Source: Streptomyces sp. NBC_01276
GTDB lineage: Bacteria > Actinomycetota > Actinomycetes > Streptomycetales > Streptomycetaceae
Assembly (NCBI RefSeq): GCF_041435355.1
Contig: NZ_CP108442.1
Span: 4,393,501 to 4,457,500, forward strand
Length of the DNA: 64,000 nt
Direction of reading: 5' to 3'
The position numbers were made by a program, and so were the translations under genes. Position 1 is the first letter of the stretch. Each line of letters opens with the position of its first letter. This document shows positions 35,221 to 44,285 of the stretch, piece after piece. The notes under the pieces are model-generated. The model did no database searches. It was not told the origin of the DNA and was given only the letters and a program-made list of their open reading frames with translations.

Positions 35221-36471
35221 ATGAGCGACGTACGCGACGTCAGTCGAAGGGGATTGCTCGGGTTCGGACTCGGTGCCGCCGCGGCGATCGGGCTCGCCGG
35301 CTGCGGTGGCGGTGATGGCGGCAGGTCCGGATCCGGCTCCGGCAGGCACGGCCCGATAACGGCCGGCGACGGCTCCGCGCCGCCCGCCGCGGTCCGCGTG
35401 ATCGGCGACGGCTCCACCGCCGACACCGGACCACAGCCCCACCAGCCGCCCCGGCCCGTCCCCCTGGAACCCGGTCAGACCCCGCCGCAGTTCGTCGTCT
35501 TCAGCTGGGACGGCGCGGGCGAGGTCGGCAACGGCCTCTTCCCCCGCTTCCTCAAACTGGCCAACGACCACGGCGCGGCGATGACCTTCTTCCTCTCCGG
35601 CCTCTACCTCCTGCCGGAGTCGAAGAGCGGCCTGTACCACCCCCCTAACAACCCCGTCGGCGCCTCCGACATCGGTTACCTCAAGGACGAGAACGTCCGC
35701 AACACCCTCCACTTCGTCCGCCAGGCCTGGCTCGACGGCCACGAGATCGGCACCCACTTCAACGGCCACTTCTGCGGCGGTTCCGGTTCCGTCGCGCACT
35801 GGGGCCCGGAGGACTGGCGGTCGGAGATCGACCAGGCGGTGTCGTTCGTCACCGACTGGCGCACCAACACCGGCTTCACCGACCTCGAACCCCTGCCCTT
35901 CGACTACTGCAAGGAGCTCATCGGCGCCCGCACCCCCTGTCTCCTGGGCCAGGAGGGCCTGTTGCCGACCGCCGCCCGCCTCGGCTGGCGCTACGACTCC
36001 AGCTCGTCCGGCGGCCTGCAGCAGTGGCCGGCGAAGAAGGAGGGCGTCTGGGACCTGCCCCTCCAGTCGCTGCCCTTCCCCGGGCACACGTTCGAGGTGC
36101 TGAGCATGGACTACAACATCCTCGCCAACCAGTCGCAGAACACCACCAGGGGCGTGCCCGCCAACTACCCCGCCTGGCGCTCCCAGGCGACCGCCACCTA
36201 CCTCGGCGGCTTCCGCCGCGCCTACGAGACCAACCGCGCTCCCCTCTTCATCGGCAACCACTTCGAGGAATGGAACGGCGGCATCTACATGGACGCCGTC
36301 GAGGAGGCCCTCAAGGCCATGTCGGACAAAAAGGACGTACGCCTCGTATCCTTCCGGCAGTTCACCGACTGGCTCGACGTCCAGGACGGGAAACTGCTGG
36401 CCAGGCTGCGGACCCTGGCCCCCGGACAGGCCCCTCCCGGAGGCTGGTCCGCGTACCTTTCGGCCGCCTGA
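35221..36471 (+). CDS. Tat-exported polysaccharide-deacetylase-like lipoprotein
   Basis: 416 residues. The N-terminus carries a twin-arginine motif (SRRGLLGFG) and a lipobox LAGC (cysteine near 28), predicting Tat export and lipid anchoring. A Gly/Ser linker leads to a divergent NodB-like domain with FVVFSWDGAGE (an aspartate motif), HEIGTHFNGHF (metal histidines) and PAWRSQATATYLGGF. Expected to act on cell-wall polysaccharide, though the catalytic set is not a perfect NodB match. No ribosome binding site precedes the ATG; a leaderless transcript from the AT-rich TTTATATGACATT region is possible. Confidence 0.8.
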   Translation: MSDVRDVSRRGLLGFGLGAAAAIGLAGCGGGDGGRSGSGSGRHGPITAGDGSAPPAAVRVIGDGSTADTGPQPHQPPRPVPLEPGQTPPQFVVFSWDGAGEVGNGLFPRFLKLANDHGAAMTFFLSGLYLLPESKSGLYHPPNNPVGASDIGYLKDENVRNTLHFVRQAWLDGHEIGTHFNGHFCGGSGSVAHWGPEDWRSEIDQAVSFVTDWRTNTGFTDLEPLPFDYCKELIGARTPCLLGQEGLLPTAARLGWRYDSSSSGGLQQWPAKKEGVWDLPLQSLPFPGHTFEVLSMDYNILANQSQNTTRGVPANYPAWRSQATATYLGGFRRAYETNRAPLFIGNHFEEWNGGIYMDAVEEALKAMSDKKDVRLVSFRQFTDWLDVQDGKLLARLRTLAPGQAPPGGWSAYLSAA

Positions 36472-36548
36472 CCGGTACTGACCAGCGCGTTGACAACCCC
36501 GTCGGGGGGTGCGGAAGATCGGCAAATCGCTCATGCGAAACTTTTCAC

Positions 36549-37193
36549 ATGAGCCTTAGCCGCGCCCGTGTCCGTCGTAGTAGCAGCCGCTCTGCCGGCG
36601 GCCGCGCCGTCCTGCTGACCGCGGTGACCCTCGCGAGCACCCTCGCCCTGTCGGCGTGCAGCGACGCGGACGGCGGTGGCAAGCCCTCCGGCTCGGCCGG
36701 GGGCAACTACGTGACCGGCCCCAACGGCATCTCCACCGTGGCCAAGGCCGACCGCGTCGACGCCCCCAAGCTCGACGGCGAGACCGTGGACGGCAAGACC
36801 GCCGACACCACCGCCCTCAAGGGCAAGGTCGTCGTCCTCAACGTGTGGGGCTCCTGGTGCCCGCCGTGCCGGGCCGAGGCGCCGTACTTCGCGAAGGTCT
36901 CCAAGGAGATGGCCGACGCCGGCAAGGACGTCGCCTTCGTCGGGATGAACACCCGCGACAGCAGCAAGCAGAACGCCACCGCCTTCGAGGAGAACTTCGG
37001 GATCACCTACCCGAGCCTCTTCGACCCGGACGGGAAACTGATGCTCCGCTTCCCCAAGGGCACGCTCAACCCGCAGTCCATCCCCTCCACGATCGTCCTC
37101 GACAAGGAGGGCAAGATCGCCGCCCGCACCCTCGTCGCGGTCAACGAGGAGCAGCTGCGCTCGATGATCGACCCGCTCCTCGCGGAGAAGTGA
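36549..37193 (+). CDS. resA: Thiol-disulfide oxidoreductase, cytochrome c maturation (ResA-like)
   Basis: 214 residues. A lipoprotein signal (VLLTAVTLASTLALSAC, cysteine 37) tethers it to the outer membrane face. The thioredoxin fold carries WGSWCPPC (101-107), with CPPC instead of the Bacillus CEPC active site. It keeps apocytochrome c CXXCH thiols reduced before heme attachment. It is the first gene of the resA-ccdA-resB-ccsB set, with 4 bp to ccdA. The start ATG at 36549 has no strong ribosome binding site. Confidence 0.93.
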   Translation: MSLSRARVRRSSSRSAGGRAVLLTAVTLASTLALSACSDADGGGKPSGSAGGNYVTGPNGISTVAKADRVDAPKLDGETVDGKTADTTALKGKVVVLNVWGSWCPPCRAEAPYFAKVSKEMADAGKDVAFVGMNTRDSSKQNATAFEENFGITYPSLFDPDGKLMLRFPKGTLNPQSIPSTIVLDKEGKIAARTLVAVNEEQLRSMIDPLLAEK

Positions 37194-37197
37194 CACG

Positions 37198-37974
37198 GTG
37201 GTCGCCCTGCACCTCCTCGCCGCCGAAGCCACCGGTGTGAACACCACCGTGCTCAACGGCGCGCTGCTGCTGGCCCTGCCGCTCTCGCTGCTGGCCGGGC
37301 TGGTCTCCTTCTTCTCCCCCTGCGTCCTGCCGCTGGTCCCCGGCTACCTGTCCTACGTGACGGGCGTCGGCGGCGCCGACCTCGCCGAGGCGCGCCGCGG
37401 CCGGATGCTGGCGGGCGCGAGCCTGTTCGTGCTCGGCTTCACCGCCGTCTTCGTCTCGACCGGCGCGCTCTTCGGCTACTTCGGGGACACCCTCGCCGCC
37501 AACAAGGACGTCATCTCCCGGGTGCTCGGCGGGGTGGTGATCCTCCTCGGCTTCTTCTTCATGGGGTGGATCCCCGGTCTGACGATGCGCGAGTTCCGCT
37601 TCCACCGGAAGCCGGCGGCCGGCCTGCTCGGGGCGCCGCTGCTCGGCGTGCTCTTCGGGGTCGGCTGGAGCCCCTGCATGGGTCCGACGCTCGCGGCGGT
37701 CAACACCCTCTCCATCGACCAGGCGACCGCCGGCCGCGGGGCCCTGCTCACCGTGGTGTTCTGTCTGGGGCTGGGCCTGCCGTTCATCGCCACGGCGCTG
37801 GCCTTCCGCAAGGCGCTGGGCGCTTTCGGCTGGGTGAAGAAGCACTATGCATGGGTGATGCGCATCGGCGGCGGCATGCTGATCGTGACCGGTCTGCTGC
37901 TCGTCACAGGAATGTGGGCCAGCATCGTCAGTGAGATGCAGGGCTGGACCCAAGGCTTCACGGTGGGGATCTGA
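37198..37974 (+). CDS. ccdA: CcdA/DsbD-family thiol reductant transporter
   Basis: 258 residues from the GTG at 37198. Six membrane helices, with the redox cysteines in SFFSPCVLPLVPGY (about 38-51) and GVGWSPCMGPTLAA (about 157-170), typical of CcdA. It passes electrons from cytosolic thioredoxin across the membrane to ResA. Between resA (4-bp gap) and resB (13-bp gap), consistent with one operon. Confidence 0.95.
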   Translation: MVALHLLAAEATGVNTTVLNGALLLALPLSLLAGLVSFFSPCVLPLVPGYLSYVTGVGGADLAEARRGRMLAGASLFVLGFTAVFVSTGALFGYFGDTLAANKDVISRVLGGVVILLGFFFMGWIPGLTMREFRFHRKPAAGLLGAPLLGVLFGVGWSPCMGPTLAAVNTLSIDQATAGRGALLTVVFCLGLGLPFIATALAFRKALGAFGWVKKHYAWVMRIGGGMLIVTGLLLVTGMWASIVSEMQGWTQGFTVGI

Positions 37975-37987
37975 GGACTACACGCAC

Positions 37988-39724
37988 ATGAGTACGACCG
38001 ACAAGGCGCCCGCCGAGGCGCCGCACGAGTCCGACCCCACCGACGAGGCGGCCGGCGCGCAGCTGTCCACCGCCCCCGTCGAGGACGGCCCCGCCGCCCC
38101 CGTCGGCATCGGCGTGATCGGCTGGGCCCGCTGGTTCTGGCGTCAGCTCACCTCCATGCGGGTGGCGCTGATCCTCCTCTTCCTGCTCTCGCTCGGGTCC
38201 ATTCCCGGCTCCCTCATCCCGCAGACCCAGGTCGACGCGATGAAGGTCGCGGACTGGAAGAAGACCCACGAGTTCTGGGTGCCGGCCGCCGAGAAGCTCC
38301 AGCTCTTCGACGTCTACAGCTCGGTGTGGTTCTCCGCGATCTACATCCTGCTGTTCGTGTCGCTGATCGGCTGCATCGTTCCGCGCACCTGGCAGTTCGT
38401 CGGCCAGCTCACCGGCCGCCCGCCGGGCGCGCCGCGGCGCCTGGACCGGCTGCCGGCGTACACGACGTGGCGTACGGAGAAGTCCCCGGACGAGGTGCTC
38501 GCCTCGGCGAAGGGCGTCCTGGGCGGGCGCCGCTTCCGTACGGAGGCGGGCGGTAACTCCGTCGCCGCCGAGAAGGGCTACCTGCGCGAGGCCGGGAACC
38601 TGATCTTCCACATCGCCCTGATCGTGATGCTGGTGGCGTTCGCCGCCGGTCAGCTGTTCAAGTCCGAGGGCGGCAAGCTCGTCCTGCGCGGCAAGGGCTT
38701 CTCCAACACGCTCACCCAGTACGACGACTTCAAGTACGGCAGCCTCTTCTCCTCGGACGACCTGGCGCCGTTCTCGTTCACGCTGGACAAGTTCGACGCG
38801 ACGTACGAGAAGACGGGCCCGCAGAAGGGCACCGCGCGCGACTTCAAGGCCTACGTCACCTACAGCGAGGGCGCCGACGGCGCGCCGCACAAGGCCGAGA
38901 TCGAGGTCAACAAGCCCCTGGAGATCGACGGCTCCAAGATCTTCCTGCTGGGACACGGATACGCGCCCGTCATCTCGGTGACCGACCCCGCCGGGAAGGT
39001 GATCTACAAGGACGCCGTCCCGATGCTGCCCTTCGACGCGAACCTGAGTTCCTCGGGCGCGGTCAAGGTGCCGGACGGCTACCGCAACAAGAACGGCGAC
39101 AAGGAGCAGCTCGGCTTCAACGCCATGTTCGTGCCGACGTTCGCGGGCGAGGGCAAGGGCACGATGCTCTCGCAGTTCCCTGCGCTGGACTTCCCCGTCC
39201 TCGCGCTGAGCGCCTACCACGGCAGCCTGGGCGTGGACTCGGGCCTGCCGCAGAACGTGTACCAGCTGAACACCTCCAAGCTCCAGGAGTTCAAGGACGC
39301 CGACGGGCAGCTGTTCAAGAAGCGCCTGCTGCCCGGCGAGGCGATGGAGCTCCCGGGAGGCGAGGGCACCGTCAGGTTCGAGGGCGTCGAGCGCTGGGCG
39401 ACCTTCTCGGTCACCCGGCAGCCGGCCAGCGGGCTGGCCCTCGCGGGCGCCATGGCCGCCATCGGCGGTCTGGCCGCCTCCCTGTTCATCCAGCGCCGCC
39501 GGGTCTGGGTCCGCGCGGTGCGCGGCGAGGACGGGGTGACCGTCGTCGAGATGGCCGGCCTGGGCCGCAGCGAGTCCGCGAAGCTGCCGGAGGAGCTGTC
39601 GGCGCTCTCGGCCGCCCTGTTCGAGCGGGCGCCCTCCGCGCCCGCCGCAGCACCCCCCGCAGACGCGCAATCCACAGGATCCGCGTCATCCGCAGATGAA
39701 GCCCACGAAGGAGAGCGCGCATGA
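37988..39724 (+). CDS. resB: Cytochrome c biogenesis protein ResB
   Basis: 578 residues. Membrane helices flank a large outer domain: WFWRQLTSMRVALILLFLLSLGSIPGSLIPQ, VWFSAIYILLFVSLIGCIVPRT, a third near ALIVMLVAFAAGQLF and a late one (LALAGAMAAIGGLAASLFI). The GSLIPQ and IVPRTW motifs identify ResB/Ccs1 of System II, which with CcsB forms the heme transporter and synthase for c-type cytochromes. The N-terminus is an acidic, Ala/Pro-rich cytosolic extension. The stop overlaps the ccsB start (ATGA). Confidence 0.95.
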   Translation: MSTTDKAPAEAPHESDPTDEAAGAQLSTAPVEDGPAAPVGIGVIGWARWFWRQLTSMRVALILLFLLSLGSIPGSLIPQTQVDAMKVADWKKTHEFWVPAAEKLQLFDVYSSVWFSAIYILLFVSLIGCIVPRTWQFVGQLTGRPPGAPRRLDRLPAYTTWRTEKSPDEVLASAKGVLGGRRFRTEAGGNSVAAEKGYLREAGNLIFHIALIVMLVAFAAGQLFKSEGGKLVLRGKGFSNTLTQYDDFKYGSLFSSDDLAPFSFTLDKFDATYEKTGPQKGTARDFKAYVTYSEGADGAPHKAEIEVNKPLEIDGSKIFLLGHGYAPVISVTDPAGKVIYKDAVPMLPFDANLSSSGAVKVPDGYRNKNGDKEQLGFNAMFVPTFAGEGKGTMLSQFPALDFPVLALSAYHGSLGVDSGLPQNVYQLNTSKLQEFKDADGQLFKKRLLPGEAMELPGGEGTVRFEGVERWATFSVTRQPASGLALAGAMAAIGGLAASLFIQRRRVWVRAVRGEDGVTVVEMAGLGRSESAKLPEELSALSAALFERAPSAPAAAPPADAQSTGSASSADEAHEGERA

Positions 39725-40803
39725 CGCTGCTCGCGGCCGCTACCAACGAGAGCCTGGCCGATCTCAGCAACAAGCTGGTGTACGCGTCGATGGCGGTCTA
39801 CACGCTCGCCTTCTTCGCGCACATCACCGAATGGGTCTTCGGCAGCCGCAGCAAGGTGGGCCGTACGGCCGCCGCGCTGACGTCGGCCGCGGCCGACGCG
39901 GCTCCCGCCGTGCAGGTGCGGACCAAGGGCGGCGGCACGGCCGTCCTCGACAGGCCGCAGGTCGTCACCCGCTCCGCCGCGGGCACCCGGGACGTCCCGG
40001 ACGGTCCCGGCGCGGCCGGCGGCACCGAGAAGGGTGACCTCTACGGACGGATCGCGGTCTCGCTGACCGTCCTCGGCTTCCTCATCGAGGCGGCCGGCGT
40101 GGTCTCCCGCGCGATGTCGGTGCAGCGGGCCCCCTGGGGCAACATGTACGAGTTCTCGGTGACCTTCTCCACGGTGGCCGTCGGCGCGTACCTGCTGCTG
40201 CTGGCGCTGAAGAAGAACGTCCGCTGGCTCGGTCTGATCCTGGTCACCACGGTCCTGCTGGACCTCGGCATCGCCACCACCTGGCTGTACACCGCCAGTG
40301 ACCAGCTGGTTCCGGCCCTGCACTCGTACTGGCTGTGGATCCACGTCTCGACCGCGATCTTCTGCGGCGCCGTCTTCTACATCGGTGCGGCGGGCGCGGT
40401 GCTCTACCTGTTCCGCGACAGCTACGAGGCCCACCTGGAGGCCGGCCGCACGCCCGGCCGTTTCCGCTCCTCGGTGATGGAGCGGCTGCCCTCGGCGGCC
40501 TCGCTCGACAAGTTCTCGTACCGCATCAACGCGGCCGTCTTCCCGCTGTGGACGTTCACCATCGTCGCGGGCGCGATCTGGGCCGGCGACGCCTGGGGCC
40601 GCTACTGGGGCTGGGACCCCAAGGAGGTCTGGTCCTTCGTGACGTGGGTGGCGTACGCCTGCTACCTGCACGCGCGGGCCACCGCGGGCTGGAAGGGCCG
40701 CAAGGCGGCGTACCTGGCGCTGTTCGCCTTCGCCTGCTGGATCTGGAACTACTACGGCGTGAACATCCTGCTCAGCGGCAAGCACTCGTACGCGGGCGTC
40801 TGA
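39721..40803 (+). CDS. ccsB: Cytochrome c biogenesis protein CcsB (CcsA family)
   Basis: 360 residues; ATGA overlap with resB. Eight or so membrane helices, histidines on the transmembrane face (SYWLWIHVSTAIF), and the tryptophan-rich WWD-type heme motif GDAWGRYWGWDPKEVWSFVTW (about 298-318). It moves heme across the membrane and ligates it to apocytochrome thiols together with ResB. An extra 80-residue hydrophilic insert (about 45-110) follows the first helix. Last gene of the System II operon. Confidence 0.95.
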   Translation: MTLLAAATNESLADLSNKLVYASMAVYTLAFFAHITEWVFGSRSKVGRTAAALTSAAADAAPAVQVRTKGGGTAVLDRPQVVTRSAAGTRDVPDGPGAAGGTEKGDLYGRIAVSLTVLGFLIEAAGVVSRAMSVQRAPWGNMYEFSVTFSTVAVGAYLLLLALKKNVRWLGLILVTTVLLDLGIATTWLYTASDQLVPALHSYWLWIHVSTAIFCGAVFYIGAAGAVLYLFRDSYEAHLEAGRTPGRFRSSVMERLPSAASLDKFSYRINAAVFPLWTFTIVAGAIWAGDAWGRYWGWDPKEVWSFVTWVAYACYLHARATAGWKGRKAAYLALFAFACWIWNYYGVNILLSGKHSYAGV

Positions 40804-40828
40804 GCGCGGGCGGTGCGACGCTGGTGGT

Positions 40829-41332
40829 ATGCCTCCTGTGAGCCATGCCACCAGCGAGCCGCGTGAGGGCGGACGCTGGATCGTCCGCTTCGAGACGCAC
40901 GTGCCCTTCGCCTACGAGGCCGTCTGGGCCGCCCTGACCACGGCGGACGGGCTGTACGGCTGGCTGGCGGCGGTGGACGTGCTGGAACGCCGGTTCGGCG
41001 GGGCCGTCACCCTGCGCCGGCCGTACACCGGGATCACGGTGTCGGGGAAGGTCACGGCCTGGGACGCCGAGCGGGTCGTGGAGTACACGGTCACCGGCGA
41101 GGGGCGGATCCGCTTCCACCTGGACGCGGTGGGCACCGATTCGACGGTCGTCCGCTTCCTCAACGAGCGCGGCGGCTCCGACGCGGAGCGCCTGGACTGC
41201 CTGGCCGCCTGGCACGAGCACTTCGAAGGGCTGGAGGCCGCGCTGGGCGGGCAGCCCGTCGACTGGGCGGGCCGTACCGAGGCCCGCCGGGCGGAGCTGC
41301 GGGCCTCCTACGCGTCCTTCTCCAGGACGTAG
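40829..41332 (+). CDS. SRPBCC (AHSA1-like) family protein
   Basis: 167 residues. The activator-of-Hsp90 (AHSA1)/polyketide-cyclase START-like pattern is visible: RFETHVPFAYEAVWAALTTADGLYGWLAAVDVLERRFGGAVTLRRPY, TAWDAERVVEYTV, LNERGGSDAERLDCLAAWHEHFEGLEAAL. Such proteins bind hydrophobic ligands in a deep pocket. It follows ccsB by 25 bp and its end overlaps the convergent gene by 25 nt. No substrate can be inferred. Confidence 0.75.
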   Translation: MPPVSHATSEPREGGRWIVRFETHVPFAYEAVWAALTTADGLYGWLAAVDVLERRFGGAVTLRRPYTGITVSGKVTAWDAERVVEYTVTGEGRIRFHLDAVGTDSTVVRFLNERGGSDAERLDCLAAWHEHFEGLEAALGGQPVDWAGRTEARRAELRASYASFSRT

Positions 41333-41850
41333 GCCCCGCGCCGGCCCGGTCCGGTCCCGTCGCCGAAGAAGAAGTACAGCTCCAGCGAGCGGTGCGCGTC
41401 GCGGCGCAGCTCGAAGGTCCAGGAGTAGCGGCCGGGGGCCTGGGTGACGGTGCCGGCGCGGGTGGCGGTGCCGGTGGCGGCGGGCAGGACCAGGCGCAGG
41501 TGCTGGCCGAGGCTGCGGCCGGAGTCGCGGTCCTCGGTGAGCCGCCAGCGGCCGGGGCCGGAGAGCCGCCAGCCGGCGGCGTAGTCGCGTTCCTGGCCGT
41601 CGAGGAGGGTGACGGAGGCGCTGCCGTCGGTGCGGAAGACGACCTCGGTGCCGTCGACGCAGCGCCAGGTGCCGACGATCTCGGAGAGGTCGGCGTCGTA
41701 GACGGCGGGGACGGGTGGCGTGCCCTGCTGGGGGTTCCACCCGGTCATGGTGAGCAGCGCGGCGACGAGCACCCCGTAGGCGAGGAGATTGCGCAGGATC
41801 GTGTCGACGATCCGCGGCCCGCGCTCGCGTGGGGCCCGTGGCAGTGGCAT
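41308..41850 (-). CDS. Membrane-anchored hypothetical protein
   Basis: 180 residues. One N-terminal hydrophobic segment (ILRNLLAYGVLVAALLTMTG) anchors an outer domain with VPAVYDADLSEIVGTWRC, TEVVFRTDGSASVTLLDG and SWTFELRRDAHRSLELYFFFGDG, a beta-rich lipocalin-like layout. Convergent with the SRPBCC gene. No family recognised and no function assigned. Confidence 0.65.
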   Translation of the reverse strand: MPLPRAPRERGPRIVDTILRNLLAYGVLVAALLTMTGWNPQQGTPPVPAVYDADLSEIVGTWRCVDGTEVVFRTDGSASVTLLDGQERDYAAGWRLSGPGRWRLTEDRDSGRSLGQHLRLVLPAATGTATRAGTVTQAPGRYSWTFELRRDAHRSLELYFFFGDGTGPGRRGAYVLEKDA

Positions 41851-41928
41851 GGGCCCATTCTGACAGCCCTATTGAACGCGTTCAATCAAGTTTTGCGTCA
41901 CATTTTGCCGCCCCGGTGGCCCCCGGTC

Positions 41929-42255
41929 CTACTGGTCCTTGTCCTTCTCGTCCCGGTTCTCCCGGTTCTCCCGGTTCTCCCGGTTCTCGCGTTCCTCGCC
42001 CAGGGACTTCAGGAACTCCGGGTTGTCGTCCGGCGCCACCCACTGGGTGCGCCCCGGGCGGCCGCCGCCGACGCCCGCCCGCTTCTTGCCCGCGAACAGC
42101 CACACCACCGGCCCGACGATCGAGAAGATCAGGATGATGATCACCCACACCACCTTGGGGAGGTGCTTGACCTCTTCCTCGGGGGTGTTCAGGCAGTCGA
42201 TGAAGGTGTAGATGGTCAGCGCGATGATCAGCAGGAACGGCAGATAGCGCAGCAC
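41929..42255 (-). CDS. PLDc_N domain small membrane protein with ENR repeats
   Basis: 108 residues from the GTG at 42255 (VLRYLPFLLIIALTIYTFIDCL). Two helices (the first plus VVWVIIILIFSIVGPVVWLFAG) with the KHLPKVVW linker are the PLDc_N (phospholipase D N-terminal-like) domain found in many small actinobacterial membrane proteins. The charged C-tail holds a run of four ENR triplets encoded by 9-bp DNA repeats, likely a flexible tail. The start has a weak ribosome binding site. It is divergent from the ubiD-type gene. Confidence 0.8.
   Translation of the reverse strand: MLRYLPFLLIIALTIYTFIDCLNTPEEEVKHLPKVVWVIIILIFSIVGPVVWLFAGKKRAGVGGGRPGRTQWVAPDDNPEFLKSLGEERENRENRENRENRDEKDKDQ
41950..41991. 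repeat. 9-bp tandem repeat encoding Glu-Asn-Arg
   Basis: About four consecutive CTCCCGGTT units (minus strand AACCGGGAG) encode the ENR triplets near the C-terminus of the PLDc_N protein. Similar in scale to the Gly-Pro-Gln repeat at 26.8 kb. Confidence 0.85.
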
Positions 42256-42345
42256 GGTGTGGGACCGACTCCCCAGCAGTGGCGGCGGGCCCGCGTCGGG
42301 CCCCGGTGACGTCCCCAGGGTAGTTGGTGACGGATACTGGGCCCC

Positions 42346-43803
42346 ATGGCTTACGACGATCTCCGCTCGCTGCTCCGGGCTCTGGAGCGGGAGGGCGACC
42401 TCAAGCGCATCAAGGCCGAAGTCGACCCGTACCTGGAGATCGGGGAGATCGTCGACAGAGTGAACAAGGCCGGCGGCCCGGCCCTGCTCTTCGAGAACGT
42501 CAAGGGCTCGGCGATGCCGCTCGCCATGAACGTCTTCGGGACCGACCGGCGCCTGCTCAAGGCCCTCGGCCTGAAGTCGTACGGCGAGATCAGCGAGAAG
42601 ATCGGCGGCCTGCTGAAGCCCGAGCTGCCCCAGGGCTTCATCGGCGTCCGCGAGGCCTTCGGCAAGCTCGGCTCGATGGTGCACGTCCCGCCGAAGAAGG
42701 TGAAGGGCGAGTCCGCACCCGTCCAGGAGGTCGTCCTCACCGGCGACGACGTGGACCTGGACCAGCTGCCGGCCCTCTTCACCTGGCCCAAGGACGGCGG
42801 CTCCTTCTTCAACCTGGGTCTCACCCACACCAAGCACCCCGAGACGGGCGTGCGCAACCTCGGCCTCTACCGCCTGCAGCGCCACGACAAGCGCACCATC
42901 GGCATGCACTGGCAGATCCACAAGGACAGCCGCAACCACTACGCCGTGGCCGCCGCGCGCGGTGAGCGGCTGCCGGTCGCGATCGCCTTCGGCTGCCCGC
43001 CCGCCGTGACGTACGCGTCGACCGCGCCGCTGCCGGGCGACATCGACGAGTACCTCTTCGCCGGGTTCGTCGCGGGCAAGCGGATCGAGATGGTCGACTG
43101 CAAGACGGTCCCGCTCCAGGTCCCGGCCAACGCCGAAGTCGTGATCGAGGGCTGGCTGGAGCCGGGCGAGATGCTGCCCGAGGGCCCCTTCGGCGACCAC
43201 ACCGGCTTCTACACCCCGCAGGAGCCCTTCCCCGCACTGAAGATCGACTGCGTGACGATGCGCAAGCGTCCGCTGCTGCAGTCCATCGTGGTCGGCCGGC
43301 CGCCGACCGAGGACGGTCCGCTGGGCCGCGCGACGGAGCGCTTCTTCCTGCCGCTCCTCAAGATCATCGTGCCGGACATCGTGGACTACCACCTGCCCGA
43401 GTCGGGCGGCTTCCACAACTGCGCGATCGTCTCGATCGACAAGAAGTACCCCAAGCACGCGCAGAAGGTCATGCACGCCATCTGGGGCGCCCACATGATG
43501 TCGCTGACCAAGCTGATCATCGTGGTGGACAAGGACTGCGACGTCCACGACCTGCACGAGGTGTCCTGGCGGGCGCTGGGCAACACCGACTACTCCCGCG
43601 ACCTCACGGTCGTCGAGGGACCGGTGGACCACCTGGACCACGCCTCGTACCAGCAGTTCTGGGGCGGCAAGGCGGGAATCGACGCCACGAAGAAACTGCC
43701 GGAGGAGGGTTACACGCGCGACGGCGGCTGGCCCGACATGGTGGAGTCCGATCCCGCGACGGCGGCCCTCGTGGACCGCCGATGGAAGGAGTACGGCCTG
43801 TGA
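42346..43803 (+). CDS. UbiD-family decarboxylase of the futalosine menaquinone pathway
   Basis: 485 residues, full UbiD length. N-terminal MAYDDLRSLLRALEREGDLKRI, the prFMN-binding segments GMHWQIHKDSRNHYAVAAARGERLPVAIAFG and the catalytic E/R region (GEMLPEGPFGDHTGFYTP) are visible. It decarboxylates the aromatic acid late in menaquinone synthesis, using prenylated FMN made by the UbiX-type protein at 46085..46768; MqnL is the usual name in the futalosine route. A GTGA overlap couples it to the next gene. UbiA-type mqnP follows. Confidence 0.88.
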   Translation: MAYDDLRSLLRALEREGDLKRIKAEVDPYLEIGEIVDRVNKAGGPALLFENVKGSAMPLAMNVFGTDRRLLKALGLKSYGEISEKIGGLLKPELPQGFIGVREAFGKLGSMVHVPPKKVKGESAPVQEVVLTGDDVDLDQLPALFTWPKDGGSFFNLGLTHTKHPETGVRNLGLYRLQRHDKRTIGMHWQIHKDSRNHYAVAAARGERLPVAIAFGCPPAVTYASTAPLPGDIDEYLFAGFVAGKRIEMVDCKTVPLQVPANAEVVIEGWLEPGEMLPEGPFGDHTGFYTPQEPFPALKIDCVTMRKRPLLQSIVVGRPPTEDGPLGRATERFFLPLLKIIVPDIVDYHLPESGGFHNCAIVSIDKKYPKHAQKVMHAIWGAHMMSLTKLIIVVDKDCDVHDLHEVSWRALGNTDYSRDLTVVEGPVDHLDHASYQQFWGGKAGIDATKKLPEEGYTRDGGWPDMVESDPATAALVDRRWKEYGL

Positions 43804-44285
43804 GCCCCATCGCCGTGGGCGGTCCCGCCCTCTTCATCGGCAGCGACACCCCCTGCGTCGCCCTGGTGCGCCCCACGATCGACCCGGCCCAGCCGGCGGT
43901 CAAGGAGGCCGCCAAGCGCGCCGGAGTCACGCCCGAGGAGTTCGCCGGACCGTCCGACCAGTGGCAGCTGATCGCCGACCGCACCGACGGCGAGGGGCGG
44001 GAGATCGCCCTGAACGACCTCTCCGACGCCGACGCGGGCGCCTTCGCGGAGCGGCTGCTCGCCGCGATCGCCGACCCGGACGCCGAGTTCACCGAGGTGC
44101 TGACGGTCGCCGCGCACGACGTGCTGCGCCTCGACGGCCGCCCGGCGGGCGAGGGCTTCGCCTTCCTGGCCAGCGTCGTCCCGCCGCCCTCCGAGGGAAC
44201 GCCCCTGCTGGAGGTGGAGATCGGCCCGTCGTCCATCACGGACCTGCGCGCCGAACTCGAACAGTTCCGGAGGTCCCTCGGATGA
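43800..44285 (+). CDS. Conserved hypothetical protein in the menaquinone operon
   Basis: 161 residues from the GTG at 43800, overlapping the upstream stop (GTGA), and its own stop overlaps the next ATG (ATGA). Soluble, with segments SDTPCVALVRPTIDPAQPAVKEAAKRAGVTPEEF, GREIALNDLSDADAGAFAERLLAAI and PLLEVEIGPSSITDLRAELEQFRRSLG. No family or active site recognised. Tight coupling between ubiD-type and ubiA-type genes suggests a role in the same pathway, or a pathway-linked partner (inference). Confidence 0.7.
   Translation: MSPIAVGGPALFIGSDTPCVALVRPTIDPAQPAVKEAAKRAGVTPEEFAGPSDQWQLIADRTDGEGREIALNDLSDADAGAFAERLLAAIADPDAEFTEVLTVAAHDVLRLDGRPAGEGFAFLASVVPPPSEGTPLLEVEIGPSSITDLRAELEQFRRSLG

Noticed and set aside
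35149..36534. Long minus-strand frame opposite the deacetylase lipoprotein
   Set aside because: Antisense shadow; the plus-strand frame has a Tat signal, a lipobox and domain motifs.
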